This document shows, one piece after another, positions 38,247-48,600 of a stretch of DNA of 64,000 nt. The translations under genes and the position numbers were made by a program. This DNA comes from Flavonifractor sp. An10 (GTDB taxonomy: Bacteria > Bacillota > Clostridia > Oscillospirales > Oscillospiraceae). The notes under the pieces were generated by a model. That model saw nothing but the letters and a program-made list of their open reading frames with translations, was not told the DNA's origin and searched no databases. The stretch is from NCBI RefSeq assembly GCF_002161215.1, contig NZ_NFMB01000004.1, forward strand, positions 403,192-467,191, written 5' to 3'. Each line of letters begins with the position of its first letter. Position 1 is the first letter of the stretch.

Positions 38247-40823
38247 TCACTTGGCCGGGTCAGAAGCGGCCTCCGCCTCCGTATGGAGGGGCGCACCCAG
38301 GCTGTCGATAATGGTGATAACCAGTCCGCGGATGCTGTTCTCCGTTGTGCGGTAGGGGGCGATGCGCAGGGTGTAGTGCCGGCCGTTCAAGGCCGTGACC
38401 TCGCGGTCAATGGAGATCAGATCCTTCAAGACAGCCCGGCAGTCGTTTTCAATGGCCTCTTCCGGAAAGCTGTGAGCAAAGATCTGGATGGAGCGGCCCA
38501 CATCGTGCTCCAGCAGCTGGAACTCCCGGCCTACATACTCTGTGAACTTACGGATGTTCAGGCTGCTGTCCACAAAGAGGATGCCGATCATCGTGGAGGA
38601 CAAGAAGTTGGACAGATCGTTGGTCATCATGGTCAGCTCGTCCAGCTTGAGCTGGTGCTCGGTATTGACTGTATAGAGCTCCTCGTTGACGGACTGCAGT
38701 TCCTCGGTAGAGCTCTGCAGCTCCTCATTGGCGGTAAGCAGCTCCTCATTGGCCGCCTGCAGCTCCCCGTTCACCGCCTCCAGCCTCTGGATGGTGGAGC
38801 GCAGGTCATTCTGTGACTCCTGATACTCCCGCTCCAGATCAGAGATGCGACGGGCCGCCGTAGCGTCCAAATCGTACTTCTCCACCACACCCCCTGCGCC
38901 GGCAGGCCGGTTTTCCAGGAAGAGGACGGCCAGCAGTTCGCGCTCCTCGCCCGCCCGGCCGGGAATGGGTTCCACCACCAGGTTGATGGTCTTCCGTCCA
39001 CTGGGGCTGTCCACCACAACATCGGTGTAGGTGATGGAGGTGTGCTCCGTACGGCAGCGGTTGATGGCGGTAGCCGCCACCAGGGACAGATCCTTGCATA
39101 CCATGTGGAAAAAGTTCAGGGTGGCCTTCCCCGGCGCCAGGGTCAGGTAATCGCTGTAGCTGCCAAAGAAGTGAAGCACGGAATCGTCCTCCTGCAGGAC
39201 AACCGAGGCAGGCAGATACCGCTCCAGGAAGTGGGTATAGCGGCTCTCGTCCGCAGGCTCGCCGCTCTGGCCCAGCCCCGCGTGGATGTTTTTCAGGGAG
39301 AGATTCTGGATGTTGGGGATGTTGAAGGTGGGCGGTGCCAAATCCTCCACCTTGCCCTCCGCCTTGTGCACATAGATCTTTTCCGCAGAGCAGACCGGCT
39401 TGAACAGGCTGACATACTCGCCCGCCGTTTCGCTCTTGCCCAGGAACAGAAATCCCCCGTTTTTCAGCGCCTGGTGGAAGATGGCAAACAGCCCCCGGCG
39501 CATCACCGGCTGGAAATAGATCATCACATTGCGGCAGCAGATCAGATCCAGCTTGCCGAAGGGTGGGTCAGAGAACATGTTGTGGGTTGCAAAGACGATC
39601 ATCCGGCGGATGGCCTTGGAGATCTGATACTGGTCGCCCAGCTTCACGAAAAATTTCGCCAGACGCTCTGGCGTCACATCGTCAATGATGTTTTCCGAGA
39701 ACACACCCCTGCCCGCCTGCTCCAGCGCGCGGCTGTCCACATCGGTGGCAAAGATCTTCACATCCCGCTTGACCTGCAGCTCCTCCATCACCTCCTGGAA
39801 CAGGATGGCGATGGAATAGGCCTCCTCGCCGGTGGAGCAGCCGGCGCTCCATACCCGGATCGGCTCGTCCTCCCCAGTCCGCTCCACAATCTTATAGATG
39901 GCATTGTACTTGAGCTTTTCAAAGAAGGCTGGATCCCGGAAGAAATTGGTAACCCCGATGAAGATTTCCCGGGTGAGAATGCCGACCTCCTCCGGGCTGT
40001 CCCCCAGGAGCCTGGCAAACTCCCCCAGGCTGCTGGTGTGGGTGACCAGCATGCGCCGCTCAATGCGCCGCAGGATGGTGGAACGCTTGTAATAAGTAAA
40101 ATCTATGCCGCTGGCATTTTTGAGAATGGTGTAGATGTGGGACAGGGTCTCCTCCTCGGAAAAGGGTGCGTCCTCGTCGGAGAGGGAGCTGTCGCCCCGC
40201 AGGGGGCGCAGCAGGATGGGGGTGTTGGAGAAGTTGAGGATCTCCTCCGCGATCTCCTCCGGGGACAGGACAAAATCGGCCAGGCCGGTGCTGATGACGC
40301 TCCGGGGCATCCCGTCAAACTTGGCGCTGTCCGGATCCTGGGCGATGACCAGACCCCCGTGCTCCTTGACCGCCTTGACGCCGTTGGTGCCGTCCGAGCC
40401 GGTGCCGGAGAGCACCACCGCGATGGAGTGTTCCCGTTTCTCCTCCGCCAGCGAGGCAAAGAAAGCGTCGATGGGGTGGTTGAGCGTGCCGGGAGCATCG
40501 GACAGGATCAGCCTGCCTGACTGGATGGTCATATACTTTTTCGGCGGGATCAGATAGACGGTATCCGGCTCCATCACGGTGTTGTTTTTCACCTGGTAGA
40601 CGGACATCTCGGTATGCTTGCCCAAAATGTCGGCCATCAGGCTTTTGTAGTCCGGTGACAGGTGCTGCACCACCACAAAGCTCAGGCCGCTGTTAGGCGG
40701 CATATAGTCGAAGAACTGCTGCAGCGCCTCCAGGCCGCCTGCAGATGCGCCGATCCCGATGACCAGCGGCGTCTGGCGGGGGCTCTCAGCCGGCTTCGGT
40801 CGTTTTTCCTCTGCAATGCTCAT
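38247..40823 (-). CDS. CheB-CheR-PAS fusion protein
   Basis: An 858-residue cytoplasmic signalling protein. Residues about 15-195 are a CheB methylesterase domain with its triad regions GASAGG, VVQHLSPD and GTGSDGTNG, but no receiver domain. A CheR methyltransferase follows (IRVWSAGCSTGEEAYSIAI, FATDVDSRALE, LICCRNVMIYF). A PAS-like region and a long coiled coil (LQAANEELLTANEELQSSTE) come next, and a C-terminal PAS domain ends the protein without a kinase. The ATG follows AAAGGAGG by seven bases and overlaps the upstream gene by ATGA. Such fusions often work outside classical chemotaxis; no flagellar or receptor genes are here. Confidence 0.92.
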   Translation of the reverse strand: MSIAEEKRPKPAESPRQTPLVIGIGASAGGLEALQQFFDYMPPNSGLSFVVVQHLSPDYKSLMADILGKHTEMSVYQVKNNTVMEPDTVYLIPPKKYMTIQSGRLILSDAPGTLNHPIDAFFASLAEEKREHSIAVVLSGTGSDGTNGVKAVKEHGGLVIAQDPDSAKFDGMPRSVISTGLADFVLSPEEIAEEILNFSNTPILLRPLRGDSSLSDEDAPFSEEETLSHIYTILKNASGIDFTYYKRSTILRRIERRMLVTHTSSLGEFARLLGDSPEEVGILTREIFIGVTNFFRDPAFFEKLKYNAIYKIVERTGEDEPIRVWSAGCSTGEEAYSIAILFQEVMEELQVKRDVKIFATDVDSRALEQAGRGVFSENIIDDVTPERLAKFFVKLGDQYQISKAIRRMIVFATHNMFSDPPFGKLDLICCRNVMIYFQPVMRRGLFAIFHQALKNGGFLFLGKSETAGEYVSLFKPVCSAEKIYVHKAEGKVEDLAPPTFNIPNIQNLSLKNIHAGLGQSGEPADESRYTHFLERYLPASVVLQEDDSVLHFFGSYSDYLTLAPGKATLNFFHMVCKDLSLVAATAINRCRTEHTSITYTDVVVDSPSGRKTINLVVEPIPGRAGEERELLAVLFLENRPAGAGGVVEKYDLDATAARRISDLEREYQESQNDLRSTIQRLEAVNGELQAANEELLTANEELQSSTEELQSVNEELYTVNTEHQLKLDELTMMTNDLSNFLSSTMIGILFVDSSLNIRKFTEYVGREFQLLEHDVGRSIQIFAHSFPEEAIENDCRAVLKDLISIDREVTALNGRHYTLRIAPYRTTENSIRGLVITIIDSLGAPLHTEAEAASDPAK

Positions 40824-43800
40824 ACGCGATCCTCCTTTGATCCCTCCGGCTCCGCCGAAACGGACGCACAAAGGTATTTCCGCTCAAATTCCTCCATGGA
40901 AATGGGCCTGTCATAGTAGAAGCCCTGCCCGAAGGTGCACCCGGCCTCCAGCAGCACCTCCACCTGCTCCCTGGTCTCCACGCCTTCTGCCACGCAGGCC
41001 ATCTCATGGGTGCAGCAGATCCTGACGATATCCTGCACCAGCGTGCGGCTGATGGGGTTTGAGACCACCTCGGCAATGAGGCTCCGATCCAGCTTCACGG
41101 TGTCGAACCTGACATTGGCAAAGAGGGAGAGGTTGGCGTACTGGGAGCCGAAGTCGTCCAGACTGAGCCGCAGGCCGCACGCATGGAACTCATCAACGAT
41201 CTGCTGCAGCTCTGCAGTTCCGACGCTGTCTCCCCGCTCCGTGATCTCCAACTCCAGCGCCTCCGGGGGGAAGGCCGGGTAGCGGCTTTGCAGCGCCAGG
41301 ATAGATGCCAGGGCGGAGGGGTGGACGATGGTAGCCCGGGACAGATTGACCGCCACCGGAACCGTCCCCAGCCCGGCCAGCCGCCACTGCTCTGCCCAGG
41401 CGAGTGCCCGATCCAGGACCAGAAGATCCAACTCCCGGATGGTTCCGTCCTCCTCCAGCTGCTCGATAAACTGCGACGGAGGGATGAGGGAGCCGTCTCC
41501 GGCGACCCTGCGCACCAGCGCCTCTGCACCGGCCAGCATGCCTGTGCGCATGTCGATCTTCGGCTGCAGATATACCGTCACACGCTCGTCGGCCCGCAGC
41601 TCCGTTCTGCCGACCAGAACCGCGGCCTCTGAGAGCTCCTGGACACCGGCGGCCACCGCCCTCATGGCGGCCCGGGCCTCCTTCACAAGCCTCTTGGCGG
41701 TAAAGACGTTCTCCGCCCAGGCGCGGCCGATGCGCACCTGCGCGGGATACCGCCGCTGCAGGATGGAGCGGAGGCGCCCGCAGCGCCCCAGAAATACCTC
41801 CCGGGTGGTGTCAGGGAGGAAGGCCACGAATTCCGTTTCCCAGATCCGGAACAGCAGGGAGGCGCCGAACAGGTCTGTCAGCGTTTTGGCCACATACCAC
41901 AGGATTCTGCTTCCTTTTTCAAAGCCGCGCCTGCCGCCGGGGATGTCCAGGCACACCGCGCCCAGGGAGCTGAAGTGCTCGGAGGTGAGAGTCTGCTCCG
42001 CCCTGGCGTAGGCCTGCCAGTCCGGGAGTCCCATCAGGTGCTGCACAGTCCCGGCCGCATCGCTCTCCGCGCGGAACCGCTCCCGCTCCTGCAGCATGTA
42101 CGGGATCAGGGTGCTGAACAGGGCGGCGTCCTCCGGGTGCTCCCGGGCGTTTTCGATACAGAGGAAGCCCTCCACCTCCTGCTTCCGGATCAGCGGAAAG
42201 GCCGTGAAATGCCAGGCCGTCCCCGCTGCGCCCCCCGCTTCCGGGACGGCTTGCTCCGCCCGGGCGAGGAACACCGGCGCCCGCTCGGCCATGCACCGCT
42301 CCAGCAGAGGAAACCGGGCCAGGTTCATTCCGGAGACTGCCAGCTGGATGCTGTGCTTGCCGGGGCCGGTCCACTCGAATGTCATGATCACCGCGCGGCG
42401 GTTTTCTGCCAGGAGCAGGGTGTATACCCGGTCGGCCCTGTAATAGGTTCCGATGGTTCTCAGCACACCGGACAGCGATGCGTCCAGCGTCCGGGCGGCG
42501 AGCATGGCGGACATGCAGTCGAACGCCACATCCTTTTCCTGGATGGACAGAGGGCGCTCCATCTCCGCGGAGCGAACCAGAACCTGATCCTGCTCCCCGG
42601 TGGGCAGAAGCTGCGCCCAGCTTTGGCTGCCGCTCTCCTGGGCGAAGAGCACTGCATCCGCCGCAGTGTCCGTCCGCAGGGAGCTGGCCAGAACCGCCTG
42701 CGCCAGCATGGCATGGTATTCTGCCGCGTGGGCGGGCAGCATGGAGATCCCCACGATAAAGCGGAGACCGCTGTACACGGGCTCAGGGAGCAGCATCTGC
42801 CGGAGGAGGCCAAGCCCCTCCTCCACCTGGCGGCGGAGCGCTTCCCGGTCTGCCGCCGCAGGGAAAACCAGCACGGTCTGCACGGGGCTGTACTGCCCCA
42901 GGACGCAGCTGCCGCCCATCACCAGGGAGAGCCCTGCCGCGATTTCGCGGCGCATCTGTTCCGCACTCAGGCCGTCCGCCGGGGCCGCCGGCAGGCCGTG
43001 GATCCGGAGGATGGCCACCGCCCGGCTGCCATCCCCCCGCTCCCCGAACAGCTCCTCCGCGATTTGCTGAACCGTGTCCCGGCTGAACAGCTGGCTGACC
43101 TCGTCCCGCCGCGCCCCTGCGCGGATGGCCCGCTCCAGGCTGCGGCCGGCATCCAGACAGATCTGGCAGGCCAGGAGAGAGATCTGACGGGAAGCAGGGT
43201 CTTCCGTCAGATGCAGCACAAACCGCACCCAGCGGATGCTGCCGGCGCTGTCCACCCGCCGGTATTCCGCACACAGCCAGCGTTTTCCGGCCCGGAACTG
43301 CGCCAGAAGCTGCTCCCGGTCGAAGTATGGCTCCAGCCGTTTCTGCTCCTCCTTCCGGAAGATCTTCTGCCTCTCCAGCTCCAGGATCCGGGAGCACGGG
43401 GTCTCCCGCGCCCTGGCGCTCAGCTCTCCGCCCTCTGCCCACAGCATTTCCACCGTGTCCAGCTCCAGGTTGGCGCGCATCCCCATGATCAGGTCGGCCA
43501 TCAGCCGTTCCGGCAGCCGGTGCCGGCCCGGCGCCCACATGCCCGGGCCGCGGGAGCCCTGGGGAAGCGCTTCCATTACCCCGACCGCCCTGGCCGGCCG
43601 GCCCACATCGTCCGTCAGCATCCGGTATGAGGCGGAAATCCAGCCGTAATGTTCACGGCCCCTGCTGCGGACAGAAAAATTCCCGTGGCCCCGGGCGCAC
43701 CCGCCAAGCAGCTCCCGGGCAAAGGCCCGGAACCTGGGGACGGAGTCCGGGTGCACCCAGCCGCCCGCAATCAGGCCCTCGGGGAATGGGATCTCCTCCT

Positions 43801-44902
43801 CTCCCGGGCGGAGGCTCCCTGCCTCCCCGCCAAAGGAGCGGAACCTGCCGGTGCGGAGATCCACCTCCCAGAGCTGCATGGGCGTCTGTTCGAACGCGGC
43901 CCAGAGCCGCTGGATCTCCTCCTTCTGCCGCTGCTGCACCTCTTTGAACCCGGAGACGTCCATCGTGGTGAGGAGCATCACCGGGACGCCGCCGTCGTAC
44001 TCGGTCTGCGCGGCGCGGATCTGCCACCAGCGCCAGCCCTGCCTGTCCCCGGCACGGACGCGGCATGTCTGCTCCACGCTCTCCCCCCGGCGCAGCCCGT
44101 CCCGCAGCGCATTCAGGAGAGGATTCAGATCGTCAGGATGGAGCAGCTCGGCCAGCGGCCTGGGCATCGGACAGGTATCCGGATTGGCCCCGACGATTCT
44201 GCACAAGCTGGGGCTGACGTAGATCACCTGGGGGCGCTCCCCCATCTCCAGCAGCGCCACACCGCTCTCCATCTTCTCCAGCAGGCTGCTGAGGGTTATG
44301 GTGCTGACCGGGCGGAAGCTGTCGGGCTGCGCCTCCTGATAGCCGTCCTTCCCTTTCAGGCAGAATCTGTGTTTTCCGGCCTTCTTGGCCTTGTAAAGGG
44401 CCAGGTCAGCCGCCTGGTACAGGCCCTCAAACGCCTGCCCCTCCCCGGCCAGGTGGACGCCCACGCTGGCGGTAACATTCACAATCTCATGGTCGCCCAG
44501 GGCGAGGTGCAGGTTTTCGCAGATGGCCGCCGCCTTGTCTCTGACCGACTTCTCAGATACCTGGCCGCACAGGAACACGGCAAACTCATCTCCGCCCAGG
44601 CGGCCCACAATGTCGCCGGCCCGGAAGAGCCGGGACAGGATCCTCGCGGACTGCCGGATGGCCTGGTCTCCCGCGCGGTGCCCCAGCGTGTCATTGACCT
44701 GCTTGAAGTTGTCCAAATCCACGATGAACAGCGCGCAGGCGTCCTCCGGCGTCATGCGCGCCAGCCGTTCCCTGATGCGCCGCTCCAGTGTCCCTCGATT
44801 CATCAGGCCGGACAGCGCGTCCCTGGCGGCGCGCCGCTGCAGCTCCTCCAACCGATGCTGGAGGCTGTCCGCCGATGACATTTCAGGAGTTTCTCTATCC
44901 AT
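40820..44902 (-). CDS. GGDEF-PAS-GAF-EAL cyclic-di-GMP turnover protein
   Basis: A 1360-residue cytoplasmic protein with no membrane segment. A GGDEF diguanylate cyclase lies at about 20-185, with intact R-L-G-G-D-E-F (motif at 103-107). Two PAS domains follow (about 210-440). A long middle region includes a GAF-like part (about 790-930). A second, degenerate GGDEF (about 950-1090; RIWETEF in place of RxGGDEF) precedes the EAL phosphodiesterase (about 1105-1345). EAL residues are kept: AEALVR, VNLSR, ELEITE, LDDFGS, KLDRS, AEGVE and QGF. GAGGGG precedes the ATG. It overlaps the CheB-CheR-PAS gene by 4 bp, forming one operon. Net activity cannot be told from sequence. Confidence 0.93.
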   Translation of the reverse strand: MDRETPEMSSADSLQHRLEELQRRAARDALSGLMNRGTLERRIRERLARMTPEDACALFIVDLDNFKQVNDTLGHRAGDQAIRQSARILSRLFRAGDIVGRLGGDEFAVFLCGQVSEKSVRDKAAAICENLHLALGDHEIVNVTASVGVHLAGEGQAFEGLYQAADLALYKAKKAGKHRFCLKGKDGYQEAQPDSFRPVSTITLSSLLEKMESGVALLEMGERPQVIYVSPSLCRIVGANPDTCPMPRPLAELLHPDDLNPLLNALRDGLRRGESVEQTCRVRAGDRQGWRWWQIRAAQTEYDGGVPVMLLTTMDVSGFKEVQQRQKEEIQRLWAAFEQTPMQLWEVDLRTGRFRSFGGEAGSLRPGEEEIPFPEGLIAGGWVHPDSVPRFRAFARELLGGCARGHGNFSVRSRGREHYGWISASYRMLTDDVGRPARAVGVMEALPQGSRGPGMWAPGRHRLPERLMADLIMGMRANLELDTVEMLWAEGGELSARARETPCSRILELERQKIFRKEEQKRLEPYFDREQLLAQFRAGKRWLCAEYRRVDSAGSIRWVRFVLHLTEDPASRQISLLACQICLDAGRSLERAIRAGARRDEVSQLFSRDTVQQIAEELFGERGDGSRAVAILRIHGLPAAPADGLSAEQMRREIAAGLSLVMGGSCVLGQYSPVQTVLVFPAAADREALRRQVEEGLGLLRQMLLPEPVYSGLRFIVGISMLPAHAAEYHAMLAQAVLASSLRTDTAADAVLFAQESGSQSWAQLLPTGEQDQVLVRSAEMERPLSIQEKDVAFDCMSAMLAARTLDASLSGVLRTIGTYYRADRVYTLLLAENRRAVIMTFEWTGPGKHSIQLAVSGMNLARFPLLERCMAERAPVFLARAEQAVPEAGGAAGTAWHFTAFPLIRKQEVEGFLCIENAREHPEDAALFSTLIPYMLQERERFRAESDAAGTVQHLMGLPDWQAYARAEQTLTSEHFSSLGAVCLDIPGGRRGFEKGSRILWYVAKTLTDLFGASLLFRIWETEFVAFLPDTTREVFLGRCGRLRSILQRRYPAQVRIGRAWAENVFTAKRLVKEARAAMRAVAAGVQELSEAAVLVGRTELRADERVTVYLQPKIDMRTGMLAGAEALVRRVAGDGSLIPPSQFIEQLEEDGTIRELDLLVLDRALAWAEQWRLAGLGTVPVAVNLSRATIVHPSALASILALQSRYPAFPPEALELEITERGDSVGTAELQQIVDEFHACGLRLSLDDFGSQYANLSLFANVRFDTVKLDRSLIAEVVSNPISRTLVQDIVRICCTHEMACVAEGVETREQVEVLLEAGCTFGQGFYYDRPISMEEFERKYLCASVSAEPEGSKEDRV

Positions 44903-45036
44903 ACAAATTCCCCTCAGCTCATTTTTGTCAGAGCGCCGCAGCCTGTTCCGGCCTGGACGTTCTGCCAGCCGCCAAATGTCGGGATTTGCTAGTTAGTAGT
45001 AATTATAGCATAATCCTTCCAGATATTGTAGTACAA

Positions 45037-45056
45037 GACATAATATATTTTATGTC
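45037..45056. promoter_or_regulatory. Inverted repeat upstream of the cyclic-di-GMP operon
   Basis: GACATAA-TATATT-TTATGTC is a perfect 7-bp-arm palindrome in an AT-rich stretch. On the minus strand an extended -10 (TGCTATAAT) lies about 30 bp nearer the gene. It looks like an operator or upstream activator site; the binding protein is unknown. Confidence 0.45.
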
Positions 45057-45119
45057 TGTATCTATATCGCACGGGCAGCCGGACAGGGGCCTGCCCCCGC
45101 CGCGTCTCCCAGTGCTGTG

Positions 45120-45155
45120 AACATCCCTCCCGGCTGTCACGACGGGAGGGATGTT
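45120..45155 (+). promoter_or_regulatory. Hairpin burying the ribosome binding site of orphan tail-fibre-like gene B
   Basis: AACATCCCTCCCG and CGGGAGGGATGTT form a 13-bp stem across a 10-base loop. The 3' arm holds GGGAGGG and ends one base before the ATG. It has the same layout, and part of the same sequence (CATCCCTCCCGGC-type arm), as the hairpin before the paralogue at 4955. Confidence 0.75.
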
Positions 45156-45156
45156 T

Positions 45157-45579
45157 ATGGCAACATATACGAGCAATTATCAGCTGCACCAGTGGGTGCC
45201 GGAGGACGACTTCCTCCGCACGGACTTCAACACGGATTTTCAGAAGATCGACGCGGCGCTGGCGGGACTGGAGGCAAACAAGGCCGCACAGTCCAACCTG
45301 GCCGCCCTGCAGTCCAGCGTGGCCGCCGCCCAGTCCACCGCCAGCGGCCGGGCCCGGGCCATTCTGGGCAGCTACACGGGCAACGGGGCCGAGACCCGCT
45401 CCATCTCCGTGGGGGCCAGCCCAAAGGCCGTTATCCTGTCCTGGGACAACAACAGCGATACGGCCCTGAAAGGCGGCGGGGCGGTGCGCACCATCACCGT
45501 CACCTCCAACGGCTTCCGCACCGACGACGCCACCATGAACGAGAGCGGCATGGCCTACACCTATCTGGCCATCGTGTGA
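45157..45579 (+). CDS. Orphan phage tail-fibre-like protein B
   Basis: A 140-residue protein with the same N-terminal module as the one at 4955 (MATYTSNYQLHQW, FLRTDFNTDFQKIDAAL). It is then joined to a short Ala/Ser-rich coiled coil (AAQSNLAALQSSVAAAQSTA) and a different C-terminal beta domain (SYTGNGAETRSISVGASPKA onward). A conserved N-end with divergent C-ends is the pattern of tail-fibre adaptor plus receptor-binding domain. The ATG at 45157 is preferred over the one at 45151, which abuts the ribosome binding site. It converges on the 1724-residue SLH gene. No phage genes lie on this side. Confidence 0.65.
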   Translation: MATYTSNYQLHQWVPEDDFLRTDFNTDFQKIDAALAGLEANKAAQSNLAALQSSVAAAQSTASGRARAILGSYTGNGAETRSISVGASPKAVILSWDNNSDTALKGGGAVRTITVTSNGFRTDDATMNESGMAYTYLAIV

Positions 45580-45587
45580 GAAAAGGG

Positions 45588-45616
45588 AAAACCCCCGGGC
45601 AGGGCCCGGGGGTTTT
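45588..45616. terminator. Bidirectional terminator between tail-fibre-like gene B and S-layer gene
   Basis: AAAACCCCCGGGC and GCCCGGGGGTTTT form a perfect 13-bp stem with a 3-base loop and tracts of four A and four T, suited to both converging genes. Confidence 0.92.
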
Positions 45617-45649
45617 CGTGTGCTTGGGATAGATGCGCGTGAGACCGGA

Positions 45650-48600
45650 TCAGCGGCCGCCAGCGGCGGTATAGTCGGAGACAGTCACATCTTTGGTAAT
45701 GCCAGTCAAAGTGTAGGTGGTGCGGCCAGCGCCGTCGACCTCACCTTTCTGCACCTCGGCACCTTCCGCCTCGATCTCAACAGAAGTAGCGAAGGTCAGA
45801 GTACCATTTTCGGCATAAGCCTCAGTCACCTGCTTGTCGTTCACATAGCAGGGCTTGGTGGTGCTGAAAATAACCTTGGGATCCTCGGTCACCACAACGC
45901 GAATGTTCAGCTTATCGGTAGCAGAAGCATCCTTAAGAGCAGTAGCCGGGATAGTGTAAGAGCTTCCGGTTGCATCCTCAATCACGGTGTAGCTGCTGTA
46001 CTGAGACGCATCGCTGTCGACAAGATACTTGACCTCCTTGATCTGGAAGTGATCCTTGGCGGTAACAGTAAAGGTCAGATCCTTGGTGTTATCAAAGATC
46101 AGCTCAGCCTCAACGCCGCTGACAGTGGCACCGTCCTTGGCAGTTCCCTTCTCATTGACAACAGTAATGGAACCCACAGTGGCAGTCCACTCAGCCTCAA
46201 CATCAGATCCGATGATAACCTTATAATAGGTGACGGACTGTTTATCCTGAGAGGTCACGGTGATAGTCCAGTTCCAGCCGGACTTGACAGCAGGAGAGCC
46301 AGCCAGGGTACTGTCTGCCACATCCTGATTGCTGCCGTTCTTCACAGCCTTTGTGGCTCCAGAAGGAAGACCAATCTCCATCAGGGTTGCAGTGCTGTTC
46401 TGCTCAGCGGTGATGTCGCTGACGGTGAGCACATAAGGATCCTCCTCAGTGCCCTCACCGGTAGCCTTGCTCAGGTCAACCTTGACGCCCTTGACGGTCA
46501 GAGAGGTCAGCTCGCTGTCGGTCTGGCCGGCGGTCAGCTTCACGGTGATGACGTACTCCTCGGAGACGAGGCCCTTGGTGGCCTGGACGTACAGGGCGGT
46601 GGTGTCCTTATCCAGGGCGTCTTTCTTATCCAGCGGGGTATCGCTATCGCTGGCGGCATAGGCCTTGACGGTAACGCCGCTGGTGGTGGTCTTGACCACG
46701 TCATCAGTGGTGTTAGTCCACTTGTCGTAAGGCAGGGTCACATAGCCGCCGTTGCCGCTCAGAGTGACCTTCTCGCCCTTAATGGTCAGGTTGGTCAGCA
46801 GGGTGTTGGTGGGAACGTCGGTGCCGGGCTGCTCCTCCAGGCCCTCGTCGTCCAGGTAGACCAGCTCGCCGCCATTCGCGATGGTGATGCTGTCGGGCTT
46901 GGTGATGACGGACAGCTTGCCGCCGTTGTTCAGCGCCACGGAGCCAGCCTCGATGGTGCCGGGGACATAGACCTCGCCGTCAATGACAACGGAGCCAGCC
47001 TTCAGGTAGTGGATAGCGCCGTCGGCCTCATAGGTGACCTTGCCCTTGGTGTTCACGGTCAGGGTGCCGTCGATATCCATGTCGGCGCCCACGTTCATGG
47101 TCAGGGTGCTGTCGGCGTTAACGGTAACGTTAGCGGTGTCGCCGGTGACGGGGTCGATCAGCATGTCGCCCACCACCACGGAGCCGGCGCCAGCGGCGGT
47201 GCCGTCGCCGACAGTGAGATAACCGTTAGTGCTGTTATAAGTGTTGTCGTACAGGCAGATGCTGCCACGGGCGATCAGGGTGTCCTTGCTGGTGACCTTA
47301 ATGCCGTAGGCATAGACGTCATCCGCCTCGGCGTGGCCGTTGACGGTCAGGTAGGCAACAATGATGTCCTCGCCGGCATACAGGTAGTCATTGACGTCCA
47401 GATCAAAGTAGCGGTTGTCAGGATCGGTGGCGACGCCGTTGTAGGAAGTGTCGCCGCCGTTGCCCACGACGCTGCCCAGCACGCCCACGCGGGCGTTGAT
47501 CTCGGTGCTCTCGGTCAGCAGCAGGTCGCCGCCCACCTGGGTATCGGTGGCGATGATGCCGTCGCCCGGGTTCTCAGCGCCGATGCCGTCGCCGACATAG
47601 TAGTCGCCGCGGACGCGCAGGGTGCCCAGGCCGGAGACGTCATAGCCGTTCTCGTGCAGGTCGCCCTCCACCTGGAGGATCACGTCCTCGGGGATCACCA
47701 GATCATTGGTCAGGGTCAGGTCGCCCACGACCATGACGTTGGTCTCGTCCACCAGGTAGCTCTGGATCTGCCACTGGCTCCAGGTGCCCATGTAGGGGTA
47801 CACACGCTCGTAGTTGGTCAGATCCCAGTTGAAGTTCCAGCCGGTGCCGGTGATGTCGTTGGGATCCAGATCCCAGATCCAGGCGGTGCGCACCTGGCCC
47901 TCGGACACGATGACCACGGCGTTCACGTTGATGTTGCGCTGGAACACGCCGGTGGGCACGTCGTCGCCGCCGCGGTCAACCTCGGTCACGTCCCAGACGT
48001 TGGCGTCGGCGGGCAGGGCGATGTGGCGGTAGCCGTTGAGCTCGATGGTGCCGTTGATGAGCAGGTCGGCATAGCCGTTGGCGCGGGTCCACATGGAGCC
48101 GATGTCATAGGTGCCGTCGGCGTTCTCGCTGTAGGTCCAGGCGCGCATGTAGTGGGTGTCGTCCTCGTCGTCGAAGTCGCCCTTGTCGTCGATGTCGATG
48201 GTGGCGGCGGTGCCGTCCTCAAAGACAACGTTCAGCTCCAGCTTATCCTTGCCCACGGCGTTGGCGGACAGGACCAGCATGTAGTTGGCGGCCACGGTGT
48301 TGGGCTCGGCCTCGAACAGGATGACAGCGGCCAGGTTGGAGGCCTGATACTCGCCGTTGGTGGTCTTCTCCAGGGCGGGGATCACCTGCACGTCGGTGCC
48401 GGCGTCCACGTCGCTCATGTTGTTCCAGCCGGTGGCCACGCCATAGACGTAGTCCTCGCCGTCCTTGTACCAGTAGAAGGCCACGGTGTTCAGGTCAACG
48501 GCGTAGCTGCGGGTATCGTCGTGCCAGTTGCCCTTCTCGTCCTCATAGGTACCGGTCACGCGGATGTTGCCGTAGCCGTTGTCATAGCCGTTGGTGGCGT

